In this document: piece by piece, positions 23,709-34,019 of the stretch | Numbering within the stretch: the stretch's first letter is position 1 | How the letters are laid out: each line of letters starts with the position of its first letter | The notes under the pieces: generated by a model | Databases searched by the model: none | Told to the model about the DNA's origin: nothing | The model's input: only the letters and a program-made list of their open reading frames with translations | From: Pyropia yezoensis | Lineage: Eukaryota; Rhodophyta; Bangiophyceae; Bangiales; Bangiaceae | DNA: 64,000 nt | Direction of reading: 5' to 3' | NCBI GenBank assembly: GCA_009829735.1 | Contig: CM020620.1 | Coordinates: forward strand, 2,111,447-2,175,446 | Made by a program: the position numbers and the translations under genes

Positions 23709-26700
23709 TTACAGTAGGCGTCGTCGCCTCATGTAAGGCATCAGGAGTTGGCGGGGTATGTTTGCCGCCTGTTCCGAGGTGGGTGAGTCGTATCCGACCC
23801 ACATAACCTTGACGTACCAGGGTCCTGGTAGGTCCGGGTCGGTGTGTCCGACCACGCTCTCTACTTGGTATGGAATCCCATCCGGTCCCACCGGATCATC
23901 TGACCGGTGGGTTGTAAGAGCTTCATGTAGCAACCCGGCCGGTACCGGCTGAGGCTGTTCCGGCTTCGGAGCAGGTGTCACATCATTGATGTTGATGCGT
24001 TGTATCTCCGTATCGGAGAGCAGCATGACAGAGTGATCATCTCTGTGTGAGATCTGGTACGGTCCCTTGACCGGTTGCATAAGCTTGTTCCCTCGGAACT
24101 TCTGGTGTCTGATATAGACCCTGTCACCTGTTACCAGGGTTGCGTTGCGCACCCGTAGCCGGGCGTCGAAGTTCTTCTTGTATCGAAGTTGTGCTCTGTC
24201 AAGGGCACCCTTGAGCTTAGGAATCATCCACGATAGCTTGGCCAACCAAGCTAGGTGGATACGTTCGGCCGGTCGGCCTTTCGGTGTATCATACCGAGTG
24301 CACCTGCCTGGTGGCAGCGTCAGGTTACCGACGCCTAGTGGCATGACCCACTCCAGCGGAGCGATGTTCGTGCTCCGATGAGGCCTGGCATTGTATGCCA
24401 GGGTAAGTACGGACAGAAGCCTGTCCCAAGTGTTTGTGTGCTCGGCCACGTAGCATTGTAGCATCTTGACGATGGTGCGGTTGAACCGCTCCACCTGCCC
24501 GTTGGTTTGCGGGTGGTAGTCGGATGCCCGACGTGGTTCGATGCCGAACATGCCCAGGACCTTAGTGCAGAATGCTGACGTAAGGTTTGCTCCGTTGTCG
24601 GAGAGTAGTTGCTTCATGACTCCGTATGCACTGATCCAGTGGTCAACCACTGCGTTCATAATCGTGTATGCCGTATCATTCGGGATGGCTGCCGCTCGTG
24701 ACAGCTTGGTGAAGCGGTCAGACATGACCAGGATGTACCTGTTTCCTTCTTCCGCTACCGGAAGTGGCCCGAGTATGTCGATAGCGACTTGCTCGTTGGG
24801 CCCATCGGGTGGGAATAGTTTCATGGCAGATGCCTGCCTATGTAGCCTCATGCGGTTACGTGCACAGGTGTGGCATCCCCTTACGTGGTCGACCACGTCG
24901 ACGGCCATTGCTGGCCAGTAGAAGAACCTTCGCATTGCTGCGAACATACGTGAACCCCCCGGGTGTCCGGCTGTAGGGTTCTCGTGTTCTCGTTCCATGA
25001 CGGCTTGCCGTAAGGACACGGGAACCACGACTTGATGTCGTCCATCGGCGGGTGCCCGCCGGTATATGAGTCCGTCTTCGTTCTCGGAGAAGATGCCGGC
25101 CGTACCGGCCAGGAGGTTAGCACGATGGCGTTTACAGTCATCGTCATTGGCCTGTGCCTCGCGGAAGTCCGCGAGGGTCAATGGGCACGCAAGGTGTGCC
25201 ATGGTATGGTCAACCATACCCTGGGTAGCATTACCCACCATGCACACCGGTACCACCGGGATGTCCTCGTCCACAGGGCGGGTATCCCCGCTCGGGGTGT
25301 CGAGGCGAGACAATGCGTCTCCGAGATGGTGGGTTGACCCAGCCTTATACACGGTACGGTAGTCGTGCTCGGCCATCTTCAGCCTCCATCGGGCTAGCCT
25401 CCCATGGCTATCGGAATCCTTGTCACCAAGGTTGAGGAGCCATCGTAGGGGTTCGTGGTCGGACCTCACGATGAACCTGGAGCCCTCCAGGTATGGACGG
25501 AGCAGTTGCACTGCCCATATAACTCCGAGGCATTCACGCTCGGTGGCACTATAGTTACGCTCAGCCGGGTTGAGTGTCCGGCTGAAGTACCCTACCGGAC
25601 GTAGGTCCGGGATAACGTTATCGGAACCGATCAACGTCTCCCCCTGTAACAGGGTGCATCCCACTTGTGTATCGCATGCATCGACATCGATGACGAAGGT
25701 CCCCCGTCTGTGCGGTAACGCAAGGACGGGTGGGGATAGTAGGGCTCGCTTCAGCGACTCGAATGCCTCCTCTTCGCTAGGCGAAGGGGGTTGGAGTACC
25801 TTGGGAAAGGTACTGCTCGTAAGAACCGTTAACGGTTTGGCTATCCGAGCGAAGTCCTTGACGAACCGTCGGTATACGTTGCACATTCCCAGAAAGCTCT
25901 TGAGCTGTGTCTGGGTGTTAGGGAACCGGGCATCCCGGAGTGCCCGGGTATTGGCTTCGAGTACCCCTAGTTTACCAGGGGTTATCTGGTGACCCAGATA
26001 CTCGACCGTCTGTTGGAAGAAGGCGCACTTCTTCAGACGCAAGGCTACCCCGGCGTCCCTCAAGAGGGTGAGTACCTCGTCAACATGTTGCACATGGTCA
26101 TCCATGTTCCGCGAGAAGACGATGACGTCATCGAGGTACACTAGGCAGTTACGCCACTTCACCCCGGACAGTATAATGTCGATAGCCCGCTGGACTGTAG
26201 CGGGGGCGTTGGACAATCCGAAGGGCATCCTTAGGAACTCGTACACTCCACTGTGACAGACGAATGCCGTCTTGGGGATATCCTCGTCCGCCACCGGGAT
26301 CTGCCAGTATCCGGCATTGCAGTCGATGGTGGTAAGCACCGTAGCTTCCCCCAGGGAGTCGATGCATTCATCCATCCTTGGTAAAGGGTATGAGTCTTTC
26401 TTGGTAACCAAGTTGAGGCGTCGGTAATCGATGCAAAACCGAGGGGTTTGATCCTTCTTCGGTACGATAACGACTGGGGCACCCCACTCCGACATCGAAG
26501 GTCGGATCACCTTAGCTTCACTCATCCTCTTCACTTCTCCATCAACGATCTCTCCTTGCATAGGTCCCGCTCGGTGCGGTTGTGACCGGGCGGGGCGTGC
26601 GCCTGGTACCAGGTCAATACGATGATGGGTTGCCCCAATGGTACCCAAGGCCCCGCCTGTCCACATGACGTCATGCTTTCTTAGCATTCGTCGTACCCCT

Positions 26701-27875
26701 TCGGCTACCGAAGGGGGAAGGTGGTCGAGGTCAGCCTCGGCCAGGGACTTCAGTGCTTCTTGGTCCTTTGGCGGCATGTCCGCCGGAGCCTCCGATGGGT
26801 TAGGCTTCCCGTCATCGGGTTGCTGTCGCTCGGTGGGCTCGGCGACCGCCAGCACCTCAAGTGGTTCCACTTGACCTTCCTTGTCAGGGGTAAGGATATC
26901 TCCTTCGTAGAGCTCGGCAATCCCGAGGATAGATCCCTTCGGGAGGGTGACTGCCTTACGGCGATAGTTCGCCATCACCAGGAGGGACGACCCTCCTGCT
27001 GGGAGGTCTATGAGACCGTTGGCCATGGTCAACCCATGGCGCTTGTACGTCCGCAGGTTGGACCGGACTCTGCAGATGCCTGCGAGGTCACAGTTAACCG
27101 GGAGGACTGTCTCCGACAACGGCTCAAAGCGAGTTCGCTTGGCCAACCGAAGTGTCTTCGGCTCGACACTTGCGTACACCTCAGCCACGTTAACGTGGCT
27201 CCCTTGTAGCGTCAGGTCCCTGACGATAGCCGTGTGTCCTCGCTTCGTTCCGTCGGCTTCTTGAAGCTCAACGGTCCTCCGGCCTGGCCGGATTGCATCC
27301 ACGTGAACGTTGATGAAGGTGCATCCCAGTATGCAGGGCACCGATAGGGTCTCACACACCAGGAAGTCGACTTCCGTGGTGAGTTCCCCGATGGTAACCC
27401 GCAGCGACATCGCTGCGGTCGTGCGAATGAGGCGACCATTCGCGTCCTTGATGGTGGGTCCCCGAGTCACTCTGACTCGCGGAAGCCACTTGTCCGGGAG
27501 GGTATCCTTCCGGATAAGGTTGGGTCCAGCCCCTGTATCCAGTACAGGGTAGTACGATCGTGTCGACTGGGGGTCAACCCCCAGTGTGGCTGATACCTTG
27601 AAGTTCTCCAAGGTGAACAGTACGTGGCCTACACCGATATCCGGTGTAGCTCGGGCATCCTGAACAGGGCCCTTGGCTGGTTCAACGTGACGGGGCATCC
27701 CGTCCTCTCCTCCCAACCATGGAGGTTGGTCATCAATCCCCTGACGCCGTGTCGTCGGGGCCGGAAGGTGTACCCGGGGGTTGATGCGGCGTCGGCTCAA
27801 CCGCGCTCTCCGTGGGGCTTTCCCCGCGGTACTCCGGGGTGGCTTGCATGGGTTACCCCAGCGCCCCCCGGTCAT
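23709..27875 (-). CDS. pol: Element A Pol polyprotein (PR-RT-RH-INT-chromodomain)
   Basis: 1388 residues, uninterrupted. Domains in order: aspartic protease with DTGA at 113-116 and an ILG motif near 182; reverse transcriptase containing DYRRLNLVTKKDSYPLPRMD, FLRMPFGLSNAPATVQRAI and the catalytic YLDD at 580-583; RNase H beginning near VIDVDACDTQVGCTLLQ; integrase zinc module with His-His-Cys-Cys (AGHPGGSRMF to GCHTCARNR); integrase core with AIDILGPLP, LSDNGAN and QVERFNRT giving D-D-E; and a C-terminal chromodomain-like segment (WYVKVMWVGYDSPTSEQAAN). Domain order marks Ty3/Gypsy. The start ATG overlaps the gag stop as ATGA, so pol is probably made by termination-reinitiation rather than frameshifting. 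Confidence 0.95.
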   Translation of the reverse strand: MTGGRWGNPCKPPRSTAGKAPRRARLSRRRINPRVHLPAPTTRRQGIDDQPPWLGGEDGMPRHVEPAKGPVQDARATPDIGVGHVLFTLENFKVSATLGVDPQSTRSYYPVLDTGAGPNLIRKDTLPDKWLPRVRVTRGPTIKDANGRLIRTTAAMSLRVTIGELTTEVDFLVCETLSVPCILGCTFINVHVDAIRPGRRTVELQEADGTKRGHTAIVRDLTLQGSHVNVAEVYASVEPKTLRLAKRTRFEPLSETVLPVNCDLAGICRVRSNLRTYKRHGLTMANGLIDLPAGGSSLLVMANYRRKAVTLPKGSILGIAELYEGDILTPDKEGQVEPLEVLAVAEPTERQQPDDGKPNPSEAPADMPPKDQEALKSLAEADLDHLPPSVAEGVRRMLRKHDVMWTGGALGTIGATHHRIDLVPGARPARSQPHRAGPMQGEIVDGEVKRMSEAKVIRPSMSEWGAPVVIVPKKDQTPRFCIDYRRLNLVTKKDSYPLPRMDECIDSLGEATVLTTIDCNAGYWQIPVADEDIPKTAFVCHSGVYEFLRMPFGLSNAPATVQRAIDIILSGVKWRNCLVYLDDVIVFSRNMDDHVQHVDEVLTLLRDAGVALRLKKCAFFQQTVEYLGHQITPGKLGVLEANTRALRDARFPNTQTQLKSFLGMCNVYRRFVKDFARIAKPLTVLTSSTFPKVLQPPSPSEEEAFESLKRALLSPPVLALPHRRGTFVIDVDACDTQVGCTLLQGETLIGSDNVIPDLRPVGYFSRTLNPAERNYSATERECLGVIWAVQLLRPYLEGSRFIVRSDHEPLRWLLNLGDKDSDSHGRLARWRLKMAEHDYRTVYKAGSTHHLGDALSRLDTPSGDTRPVDEDIPVVPVCMVGNATQGMVDHTMAHLACPLTLADFREAQANDDDCKRHRANLLAGTAGIFSENEDGLIYRRAPADGRHQVVVPVSLRQAVMEREHENPTAGHPGGSRMFAAMRRFFYWPAMAVDVVDHVRGCHTCARNRMRLHRQASAMKLFPPDGPNEQVAIDILGPLPVAEEGNRYILVMSDRFTKLSRAAAIPNDTAYTIMNAVVDHWISAYGVMKQLLSDNGANLTSAFCTKVLGMFGIEPRRASDYHPQTNGQVERFNRTIVKMLQCYVAEHTNTWDRLLSVLTLAYNARPHRSTNIAPLEWVMPLGVGNLTLPPGRCTRYDTPKGRPAERIHLAWLAKLSWMIPKLKGALDRAQLRYKKNFDARLRVRNATLVTGDRVYIRHQKFRGNKLMQPVKGPYQISHRDDHSVMLLSDTEIQRININDVTPAPKPEQPQPVPAGLLHEALTTHRSDDPVGPDGIPYQVESVVGHTDPDLPGPWYVKVMWVGYDSPTSEQAANIPRQLLMPYMRRRRLL

Positions 27876-30067
27876 CCTTCCTCTTGCTCGTTTCCCGCCC
27901 TTGGTAGGGTGCTGTCCGCCTGGACATCCGGCTGAGGAGGTGCCTCCTCGACGGCCAGTACTCCACCTGGAGCTGGCTGCCTACCCGGGGCGGGTCCGGG
28001 TGCTCTGGCGGGATACCCCCCGGTGGATGCCTTGCGTTGCGCCGCTGCCCGCCGAGACTCCTCGGGGATGAGTGGGCAGGAAGACACGCAGTGCTGGGGA
28101 TCCCCACACAACATACATCCGGACGTGCCGGTCCCCCCTTGAGTTCGCATCGGGGTAGCCCCGTAGCTACGGTTGCCTCCCTCGGGCGCCCGAGTGCCTG
28201 CTCCCTGGTAGGCCTTGGGTCTTTGGGTCAACCGGAACATGGACTCCCCCAACCGGTTGGGTCGGCCCGCAATCTGCGGGGGTGCCTCCGTGCGCACCGC
28301 CCATGTTGGCAAGGGTTGGTGAGGGTTACCCGTCACCGGGGAGAACCCCGTAGTCCGTACGTACGGGACGCGACGTCCCGTGCCCTCGCTGACCTGGAAC
28401 TGGGTCCCCGCCGGAGCAATGTACGCTACCGTACCGTGCTCATCAATCACCGGCGTCGCCGGTAGCAACAGGTGGCCCTGTTGGTCAACTAGAGGTTCAT
28501 CCTCGACCGTAGGGGTATGTTCGGTCGCCACCAGTACTGGTGCGGCCTTACGTTCCACCTTCTCTTGCCTCGGTACCGGGGTAAGACTGGGCTTGCCTCC
28601 CTCACCCTTGGGCTTCGGGGCCAAGGTACATTCCGGGTGTAGCACCCGGTAGGCGTCCCCTAGGGACTTGCACATGTGCATCAGTCGACTGAAGCTCGTC
28701 CGGGCCGTATTGGCTCCCCGAGCGGATATCCGCACGTAGTTGGGTACTCCTGCGAACAGGATGGCCCGTAGCTCCCCTTCTCCGAGGAGCTTCCCCAGCT
28801 CGTAGTCGAGCTCTTGGATCCGGCGTCCAAGCATCTCTTCATCCTCCCAGCTCTGGGCGGTGGCAGTGCGCAGGGCCCGGTAGTGGTCCTCGCACTTGTC
28901 CTCGCTGAGGTAACTGCTCAGCAGCTCCTTGAGAATCCCACGGTAATCCATGGGGGTGGCCGCGACCCTCATTCCCGGCATCGGGGATGCCTGGCGAAGA
29001 ATGCCTCGCACCCGATCATCAACAAAGAACGGGAGGATCTCCAGGGCCAGCCCCTCGTTGACGAGGGCCTTGTCCGCGGCTGCCTTGAAACTAGTCAAGA
29101 AGCCGATGACTGCCAACGGGTGTCCGTTCGGCCCCCCGAACATAGGGACTCCCTTCATAAGGGTCTGCATAGAGCGGATCGCTCGGTGCGACGTATTACG
29201 CATCGATTCCGATACGGTGGTAGATCGGTCTTCCAAACGATAACGTTCGGGAGTCAGTACCGACCTGAAGACTTCGTTCACGATCTCCGTGTCAGCGTCC
29301 AGGATATCCAGTCGCTTAGCCAGTTGATGAGCAAACTCATCGGACTCCATCCGCTTCAGTAGGCTCGCAGTGACCTGCGCGGTCATAGCTTCCACCACTG
29401 AAGATGGTACTTCAGGCGTCGGCACCTCGGGAACCCGAGTTGCCTGGCCTCCTTCGTCGTGGGGATACTGTGAGAGGGTACCCCCTCCGCCAATAACCGA
29501 CTCTCCACCGGCGTAAGTATCCGCCGGGTCGTGTCCGCGGAGTCCGCTTCGGGTGCTCCGAGCGTATCGCTCCGTGTGGCTCCGTTCCAACTCTGCCGAC
29601 GAGTCGGATCCATACCCCATTGTGTCCGGGGGTTGTCCAGGAGTAGCAACACCGGGGTTGACCCTGGTGGACTCCAAAAGTAGTCCGGCCGGTTCGAACC
29701 GTACTGGTGTGGGAGGAACACGACGGGGTCCCGTCGTGTGGCGTGTTGACATCAACACTGCCATCGCGTCCTCCGTCCGCTCCTGGCGAGCGTCGAGTCC
29801 GGAAAACCGGGCCTCGATGCGGGCAAATGATGCCATCAGGGAATCCCCTGGTGAAGGAGGCGGCGGAGTGAGGTCGGTCGACGACAGTTGAGGCGGGCCC
29901 CCGCCTCCTGCCGTCCGAGCCGTGCCAAACGTCGATCCGGCACCGGAAAGCATTGGTGTCTCAATGTTGTCGATCGGGTTCCCGATCCCGGTTCCCGTGG
30001 TCACCTCCGGGGTCGGCGTCGACGCCGATCCGTCATCTTGAACGTTCCCCGTCTCTTGGGTAGACAT
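27872..30067 (-). CDS. gag: Element A Gag
   Basis: 731 residues from the ATG at 30067-30065 (MSTQETGNV). The frame extends two codons upstream without an ATG. The middle third is helical and capsid-like (FGGPNGHPLAVIGFLTSFKA; LSSYLSEDKCEDHYRALRTA). Near residue 650 there is a single CCHC zinc knuckle, CMLCGDPQHCVSSC, the nucleocapsid RNA-binding motif. Pro-rich linkers flank the knuckle. The stop codon TGA shares two bases with the pol ATG. Intact, consistent with a functional particle protein. Confidence 0.92.
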   Translation of the reverse strand: MSTQETGNVQDDGSASTPTPEVTTGTGIGNPIDNIETPMLSGAGSTFGTARTAGGGGPPQLSSTDLTPPPPSPGDSLMASFARIEARFSGLDARQERTEDAMAVLMSTRHTTGPRRVPPTPVRFEPAGLLLESTRVNPGVATPGQPPDTMGYGSDSSAELERSHTERYARSTRSGLRGHDPADTYAGGESVIGGGGTLSQYPHDEGGQATRVPEVPTPEVPSSVVEAMTAQVTASLLKRMESDEFAHQLAKRLDILDADTEIVNEVFRSVLTPERYRLEDRSTTVSESMRNTSHRAIRSMQTLMKGVPMFGGPNGHPLAVIGFLTSFKAAADKALVNEGLALEILPFFVDDRVRGILRQASPMPGMRVAATPMDYRGILKELLSSYLSEDKCEDHYRALRTATAQSWEDEEMLGRRIQELDYELGKLLGEGELRAILFAGVPNYVRISARGANTARTSFSRLMHMCKSLGDAYRVLHPECTLAPKPKGEGGKPSLTPVPRQEKVERKAAPVLVATEHTPTVEDEPLVDQQGHLLLPATPVIDEHGTVAYIAPAGTQFQVSEGTGRRVPYVRTTGFSPVTGNPHQPLPTWAVRTEAPPQIAGRPNRLGESMFRLTQRPKAYQGAGTRAPEGGNRSYGATPMRTQGGTGTSGCMLCGDPQHCVSSCPLIPEESRRAAAQRKASTGGYPARAPGPAPGRQPAPGGVLAVEEAPPQPDVQADSTLPRAGNEQEEG

Positions 30068-30273
30068 AGTCACAATCAGTCAACTGACGTATCAATCACC
30101 ACGAATAAGATAGCGGGGGGGGTAGATTGGGGAGAGTAGCAGTAGATCACAGTCAAAGGTAAAAACTCAACACAATCGAACAGGTCGCAACACCACGAGT
30201 ACAAGAAAAGGACCGGATCCCTATCCGTGTGCCAGGGCCGAAGACGGCGTCACCATAAGGGTGACGGAAACCC

Positions 30274-30292
30274 GTCCCCTGCTGCTCCACCA
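30274..30292 (-). promoter_or_regulatory. Element A primer-binding site
   Basis: Minus-strand TGGTGGAGCAGCAGGGGAC, one base inside the 5' LTR. Its complement ends in CCA and folds as the 3' half of a tRNA (T-stem CCCTG, acceptor CTGCTCC, discriminator A). The same 19 bases occur in family B. I cannot name the tRNA. Confidence 0.85.
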
Positions 30293-30293
30293 A

Positions 30294-30656
30294 TGTAGCA
30301 CAATAGGAATCCGTCGCACGTCCACTCTCAGGGAACACTCACCAAGGGGGATCGGCACCAACGTCACCGGGAGGCCAAGGTTGCTGTCCTTGGAGCGCAA
30401 GCCACGGGACCAAAATGGGGGCCCAAATGGGAGGGGTTTGTTGTTCTACCTCGGCCGGCGGTGGATTCGCCGCCGGCCCCCACGTTATAAACCCTCGGAG
30501 ACACTACTAACTACCCTCCACCCCAAGATGCAAGTCCCTCTGGTAATACGTAACTTATAGGTACCGTGACCAGTACGGACTATCAACTTGAAAGCCAAGG
30601 ATTAGAAGTAGCCCCCCTAATATTAGGGTCACAATACGGCCAACCATATTGCTACA
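30294..30656 (-). repeat. Element A 5' LTR
   Basis: 363 bp, partner of 20147-20509, followed by the duplicated target CCCGC. Confidence 0.95.
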
Positions 30657-30720
30657 CCCGCGGCGCGGCCGCCCCGCGGCGCGGCCGCCCCGCGGCGCGG
30701 CCGCTAGCGGCGCGGCCACC
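30657..30720. repeat. 18-bp GC minisatellite split by element A
   Basis: Units of GCGGCGCGGCCGCCCCGC; the same unit abuts the left end of element A (20126-20146), showing that the element landed inside the array. Confidence 0.8.
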
Positions 30721-30779
30721 CCACGGAGGCCGCCCGACGGGTGCCGGCCACCAAGGGTGGCCCCTGGTCAGAGCACCCG

Positions 30780-31170
30780 GCGTCGTGCTCCGTGCCCCCT
30801 GCGGTGGTCCCCCTTCGCACTCTCCCCTGGGTTTGTGCCCCAACCCTGTCCATCAACGTTGAACACCCTGTGGAGGCCGCTTTTTCTGCGGCCTCTCGTG
30901 GTAGCGGCCGCCCCAAGTCGGCCCCACCCTCTGGGTACATACGTTTCGGGGTCGTTGGAGGCCGCTTCTGGTGCGGCACCTCGTGGCGGCTCCCGCCGAG
31001 CCCACTGCCAGCGCCTGAAGGGCTGGGCTGTGGCGCCCTCGCGGGTGTCCCCCCTCGCGCATTTTCCCATGCTGCTGTCCAACAACGTTGAACACCGTGC
31101 AGAGGCCGCTTTCCTTGCGGCGTCTCGCGGTCCCGGCCTGCGTTTATGCGCGACGCCCGCTCCTCGTGGG
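30780..31170. repeat. Diverged direct repeat of about 230 bp
   Basis: A block ending in CAACGTTGAACACC followed by a GGAGGCCGCTT...GCGGC.TCTCG stretch occurs at about 30848 and again, diverged, at about 31076, with an intermediate partial copy near 30957. ORFs in it are not protein-like. Confidence 0.6.
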
Positions 31171-31357
31171 CGTCTGCTGGCTGTGTCGTGACGCCCTGCA
31201 TTGTGAACCCTCCTTCGCGCGCTGGAGTGCGGTCGGGTCACTTTATAGCTGAGTCTCTGTCTCAGTGTGCACCGGGCTGGCGGGCCGCTGTGTGCGGCCC
31301 GCCGGCAATTCGGAGGGGGGAAGCGGAGAGCGGCGGCACACCCGGTTTGCGCGTGGA

Positions 31358-34019
31358 ATGGACGCGTCCTGCGCGGGTGCGGGCGGCCAGGAGCCCCCGC
31401 CAGTAGGGGGTGATGGGCGTTCAGGAGGAGGAGGTGGCGGGAGTGGAACTGGAGGAGGGGGGCGGCCGCCGCGCGAGCCCCATGGAGGACCGCCTGCAGG
31501 GTGTGGGCGGTATTTGACCAAGAGTGAGAAACGGCGGGGCCTTCGTCGACTCTGCGGACGGTGTCGTCGCGACCTGCTGGGGGAGCCGACCGATCCGCTG
31601 TGCCCGCCCACGTGTGGTTGTCTTTGCGCTGCGCGCTCTTGGGAACAGTGGGATTGGGTGCGCGAAGGTCGTGGCGCTCCCCCGCCGCCTTCGGCGTGCG
31701 GGGGCGCAGGGTGGCGGCCACCGCAGCAGCAGCAGCAGCAGTAGCCGCAGCAGCAGCAGCCGCAGCAGCAGCAGCAGCAGCAGCCGCAGCAGCAGCAGCC
31801 GCAGCAGCAGCAGCAGCAGCAGCCGCAGCAGCCCCTGCAGCAGCAGCAGCAGCGACAGCAGCAGCATCAACAGCAGCAGCACGCGTGGCGGGGGAGGCCG
31901 CCGAGCCCACGCCGTGCATCCCCCCGACGTGGAGGCCCGGGAAGTGGGGGGGGTGGACCGTCGGGGGAAAGCCCGCGCTTTGGGTCCTCCTCGTGGGGAG
32001 GCCCGGGAGGTGGGGGGGGCGGACCGTCGCGGGGGAGCCCGCGCATTGGGTCCTCCTCGTGGGGAGGCTGGGGAGGTGGAGGTGGTCCATCGCGGGGGAG
32101 CCCGCGCTTTGGGTCCCCCGAGCGGGGAGGCTGGGGAGGCGGAGGCGGGCCGACTCGGCGGGGTCCGCCAAGCCCGCTCCCGCCGCCGGATTTTCTAGGC
32201 GGCCTACCGCCGCGGCCGCCGATCGACCGCTTCGGCGGACCGCCGCAGCGACGGCCGTTATATAAAGGCAGGGGCCCGCCGCAGCAGTTGCCCGACGACT
32301 ACCGTAGCGGGCCGCCGCAACGGCCGCCCGAGAGCTACTGGGGCGGGGCGCCGCAGCGGCCGGCCGGCGACTACCGGCGCGGGCCGCCCCAGACGCCGCC
32401 TGACAGCTATCGGGGCGGGCCGCCGCAGCGGCCGGCCGAAGACTACACGGGCAAGGCGCCACAGCGGCCGCGGCCTGACCTCTTTGGCGAGCCGCTGCAG
32501 CGGCCAGCCAACGGCGTCCGGGGTGGGGCGTCGCATCGGGCGCCGGAAGATTACCGGGGCGGGCCGCCGCAGCGGCCAGCCGACGACTACCGGGGCGGGC
32601 CGCCTCAGCTGCCACCCGACAACTATACGGGCGGGCTGCCGCAGCGGCCGGCCGACGACTGCCGGGGTGGGCAGCTGGCCCCCCACCGGCCGACAGAAAG
32701 CAACTGGGGCGGGCCGCCGCTGCGGCCAGCCGACAACTGCAGGGACGGTACGCCCCGCCACACGTCCAACATCTACTGCGGCGGGCCGCCCCAGCGGCCG
32801 CCCGACAACTACCGCGGCGGGCCGCCGCTGCGGCCAGCCGACGACTACGGAGGCGGTCCCACCCACCACCCGCCCGACAACTACCGCGGCGGGCCGCCCC
32901 AGCGGCCGGCCGACAAGTACCAGGGCGGGCCGCCGCAGCGGCTGTCCGACAACGAACGGGGGGGGCCGCCGCAGCGGCCACCCGACAACTACTGGAGCGG
33001 GCCGCCGCAGCGGCCAGCTGACGACTACAGGCGTGGTCCTACCGACCACCCGCTTAACATCTACGGCGACGTACCTCCCCGGCGGCCGCCCGACAGCTAC
33101 TGGGCCGCCGCAGCGGCCGGCCGACGTCCACCGGTACGGGCCGCACACGCAGCGGCCGGCCGACGACTACAGGGGCGGGCCGCCCCAGCGGCCGACCGAC
33201 AACTACCGGGGCGGGCTGCTGCAGCGGCCGCCCGACAACTATTGCGGGTCGCCGCAGCGGCCTGCAGACAACTACCGGGGTGGGCCACCCCAGCCGCCGC
33301 CTGACACCTATCGGGGCGAGCCGCCGCAGCGGCCGGCCGACAACTGCCGCGGTGGGTTGCCCCAGCAAGCGCCCGAGATCTACCGCGGCCGTCCCGTGCA
33401 GCGGCCTCCGCGCGGCAAGCAAGCGAGGCCGCCGCAGCGGCCACCGCTCGACCAACAAGAGAAGCCGCCGCAGCAGCCGCATCACGGGAAGCAGAGGGAG
33501 CCGACGCAGCGGCCATCTCACCACGCTCAGGGCGGCCCGCAGGAGCATACTCAGAGAGGGCCGCAGCAGCGGCCGCCTCACGACCAGGAGGGGGGGCCGC
33601 TGGAGGGGCCGGGTCACCACCAGCAGCGGGGGCTGGCTCAGAGCCCAGTATGGCCAGTGAGGCCCACCCTCTTTCTGGAGGGCGGCCCCAGCGTCGGGGC
33701 GGGACAGCACAAGTACGGATGGTGCGCACCTACCGATCCCGGGCAGCCGCCAGCGGCGCAGGCGGCGCCAGCGGAGCCGCAACAGCAAGCGACGCCGGAG
33801 CCGCCCCCGCAGCAAGTAGCCCAGGAGGCGCCGGTGCGCCCGCAGCATGACATCCAACTGGCGCCGCCGCCGCAGCAACGGACGGCGGACCCGCAACAGG
33901 CACAGGAGACCCGGAACGGCGACGGGCAGCAGCAAGAGGCGGTGCCGCGGGAGCGGCAGGAGCCGCCCCCGCGGTCGCCGCTCCGCGCGGCGGGCAGCCG
34001 TCGGGAGCAGGGCGCGGAG
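31358..34019 (+). pseudogene. Gln-rich, PPQRP-repeat protein, broken and cut by a retrotransposon
   Basis: Reading from the ATG at 31358 (MDASCAG): a Gly/Pro N-terminus, a Cys-containing basic patch (CGRYLTKSEKRRGLRRLCGR, then Cys residues ending in CGCLC), a long polyGln tract, a Gly/Ser/Arg region (GGGGGPSRGS), then about 30 copies of a 12-residue unit like GPPQRPADDYRG encoded by 36-bp repeats (about 32280-33400), and a Gln/Pro/Glu-rich tail. Two lesions: TAG at 31742 inside the CAG tract, and a frame change after 33103 where one repeat lacks five bases present in its neighbours. At 34020 a family B LTR interrupts the reading. Function unknown; intrinsically disordered. Confidence 0.5.
31722..31885. 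repeat. CAG/CCG trinucleotide repeat
   Basis: Interrupted CAG runs with CCG breaks and a single TAG. In the gene frame it codes polyGln; other frames give polyAla and polySer. Confidence 0.9.

Larger units (their letters stand above)
20147..30656 (-). mobile_element. Element A: complete Ty3/Gypsy LTR retrotransposon (chromovirus-like)
   Basis: 10,510 bp with two 363-bp LTRs, each TGTAGCA...TGCTACA, flanked by a perfect 5-bp duplication CCCGC (20142-20146 and 30657-30661). It reads on the minus strand: 5' LTR 30294-30656, primer-binding site, gag, pol, a convergent plus-strand ORF, polypurine tract, 3' LTR 20147-20509. The LTRs differ at about six positions by eye, so the insertion is fairly recent. 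Gag and pol are both uninterrupted, so the element may be autonomous; the antisense ORF is broken. The target is an 18-bp GC minisatellite. Confidence 0.95.

Noticed and set aside
25570..27552. Plus-strand ORFs opposite element A pol
   Set aside because: Short, without shared motifs among families; unlike the aORFs they lie within pol and are codon shadows.
31421..33148. Minus-strand ORFs with polyLeu or Val/Gly/Arg repeats
   Set aside because: Opposite-strand readings of the CAG tract and the 36-bp PPQRP repeats.
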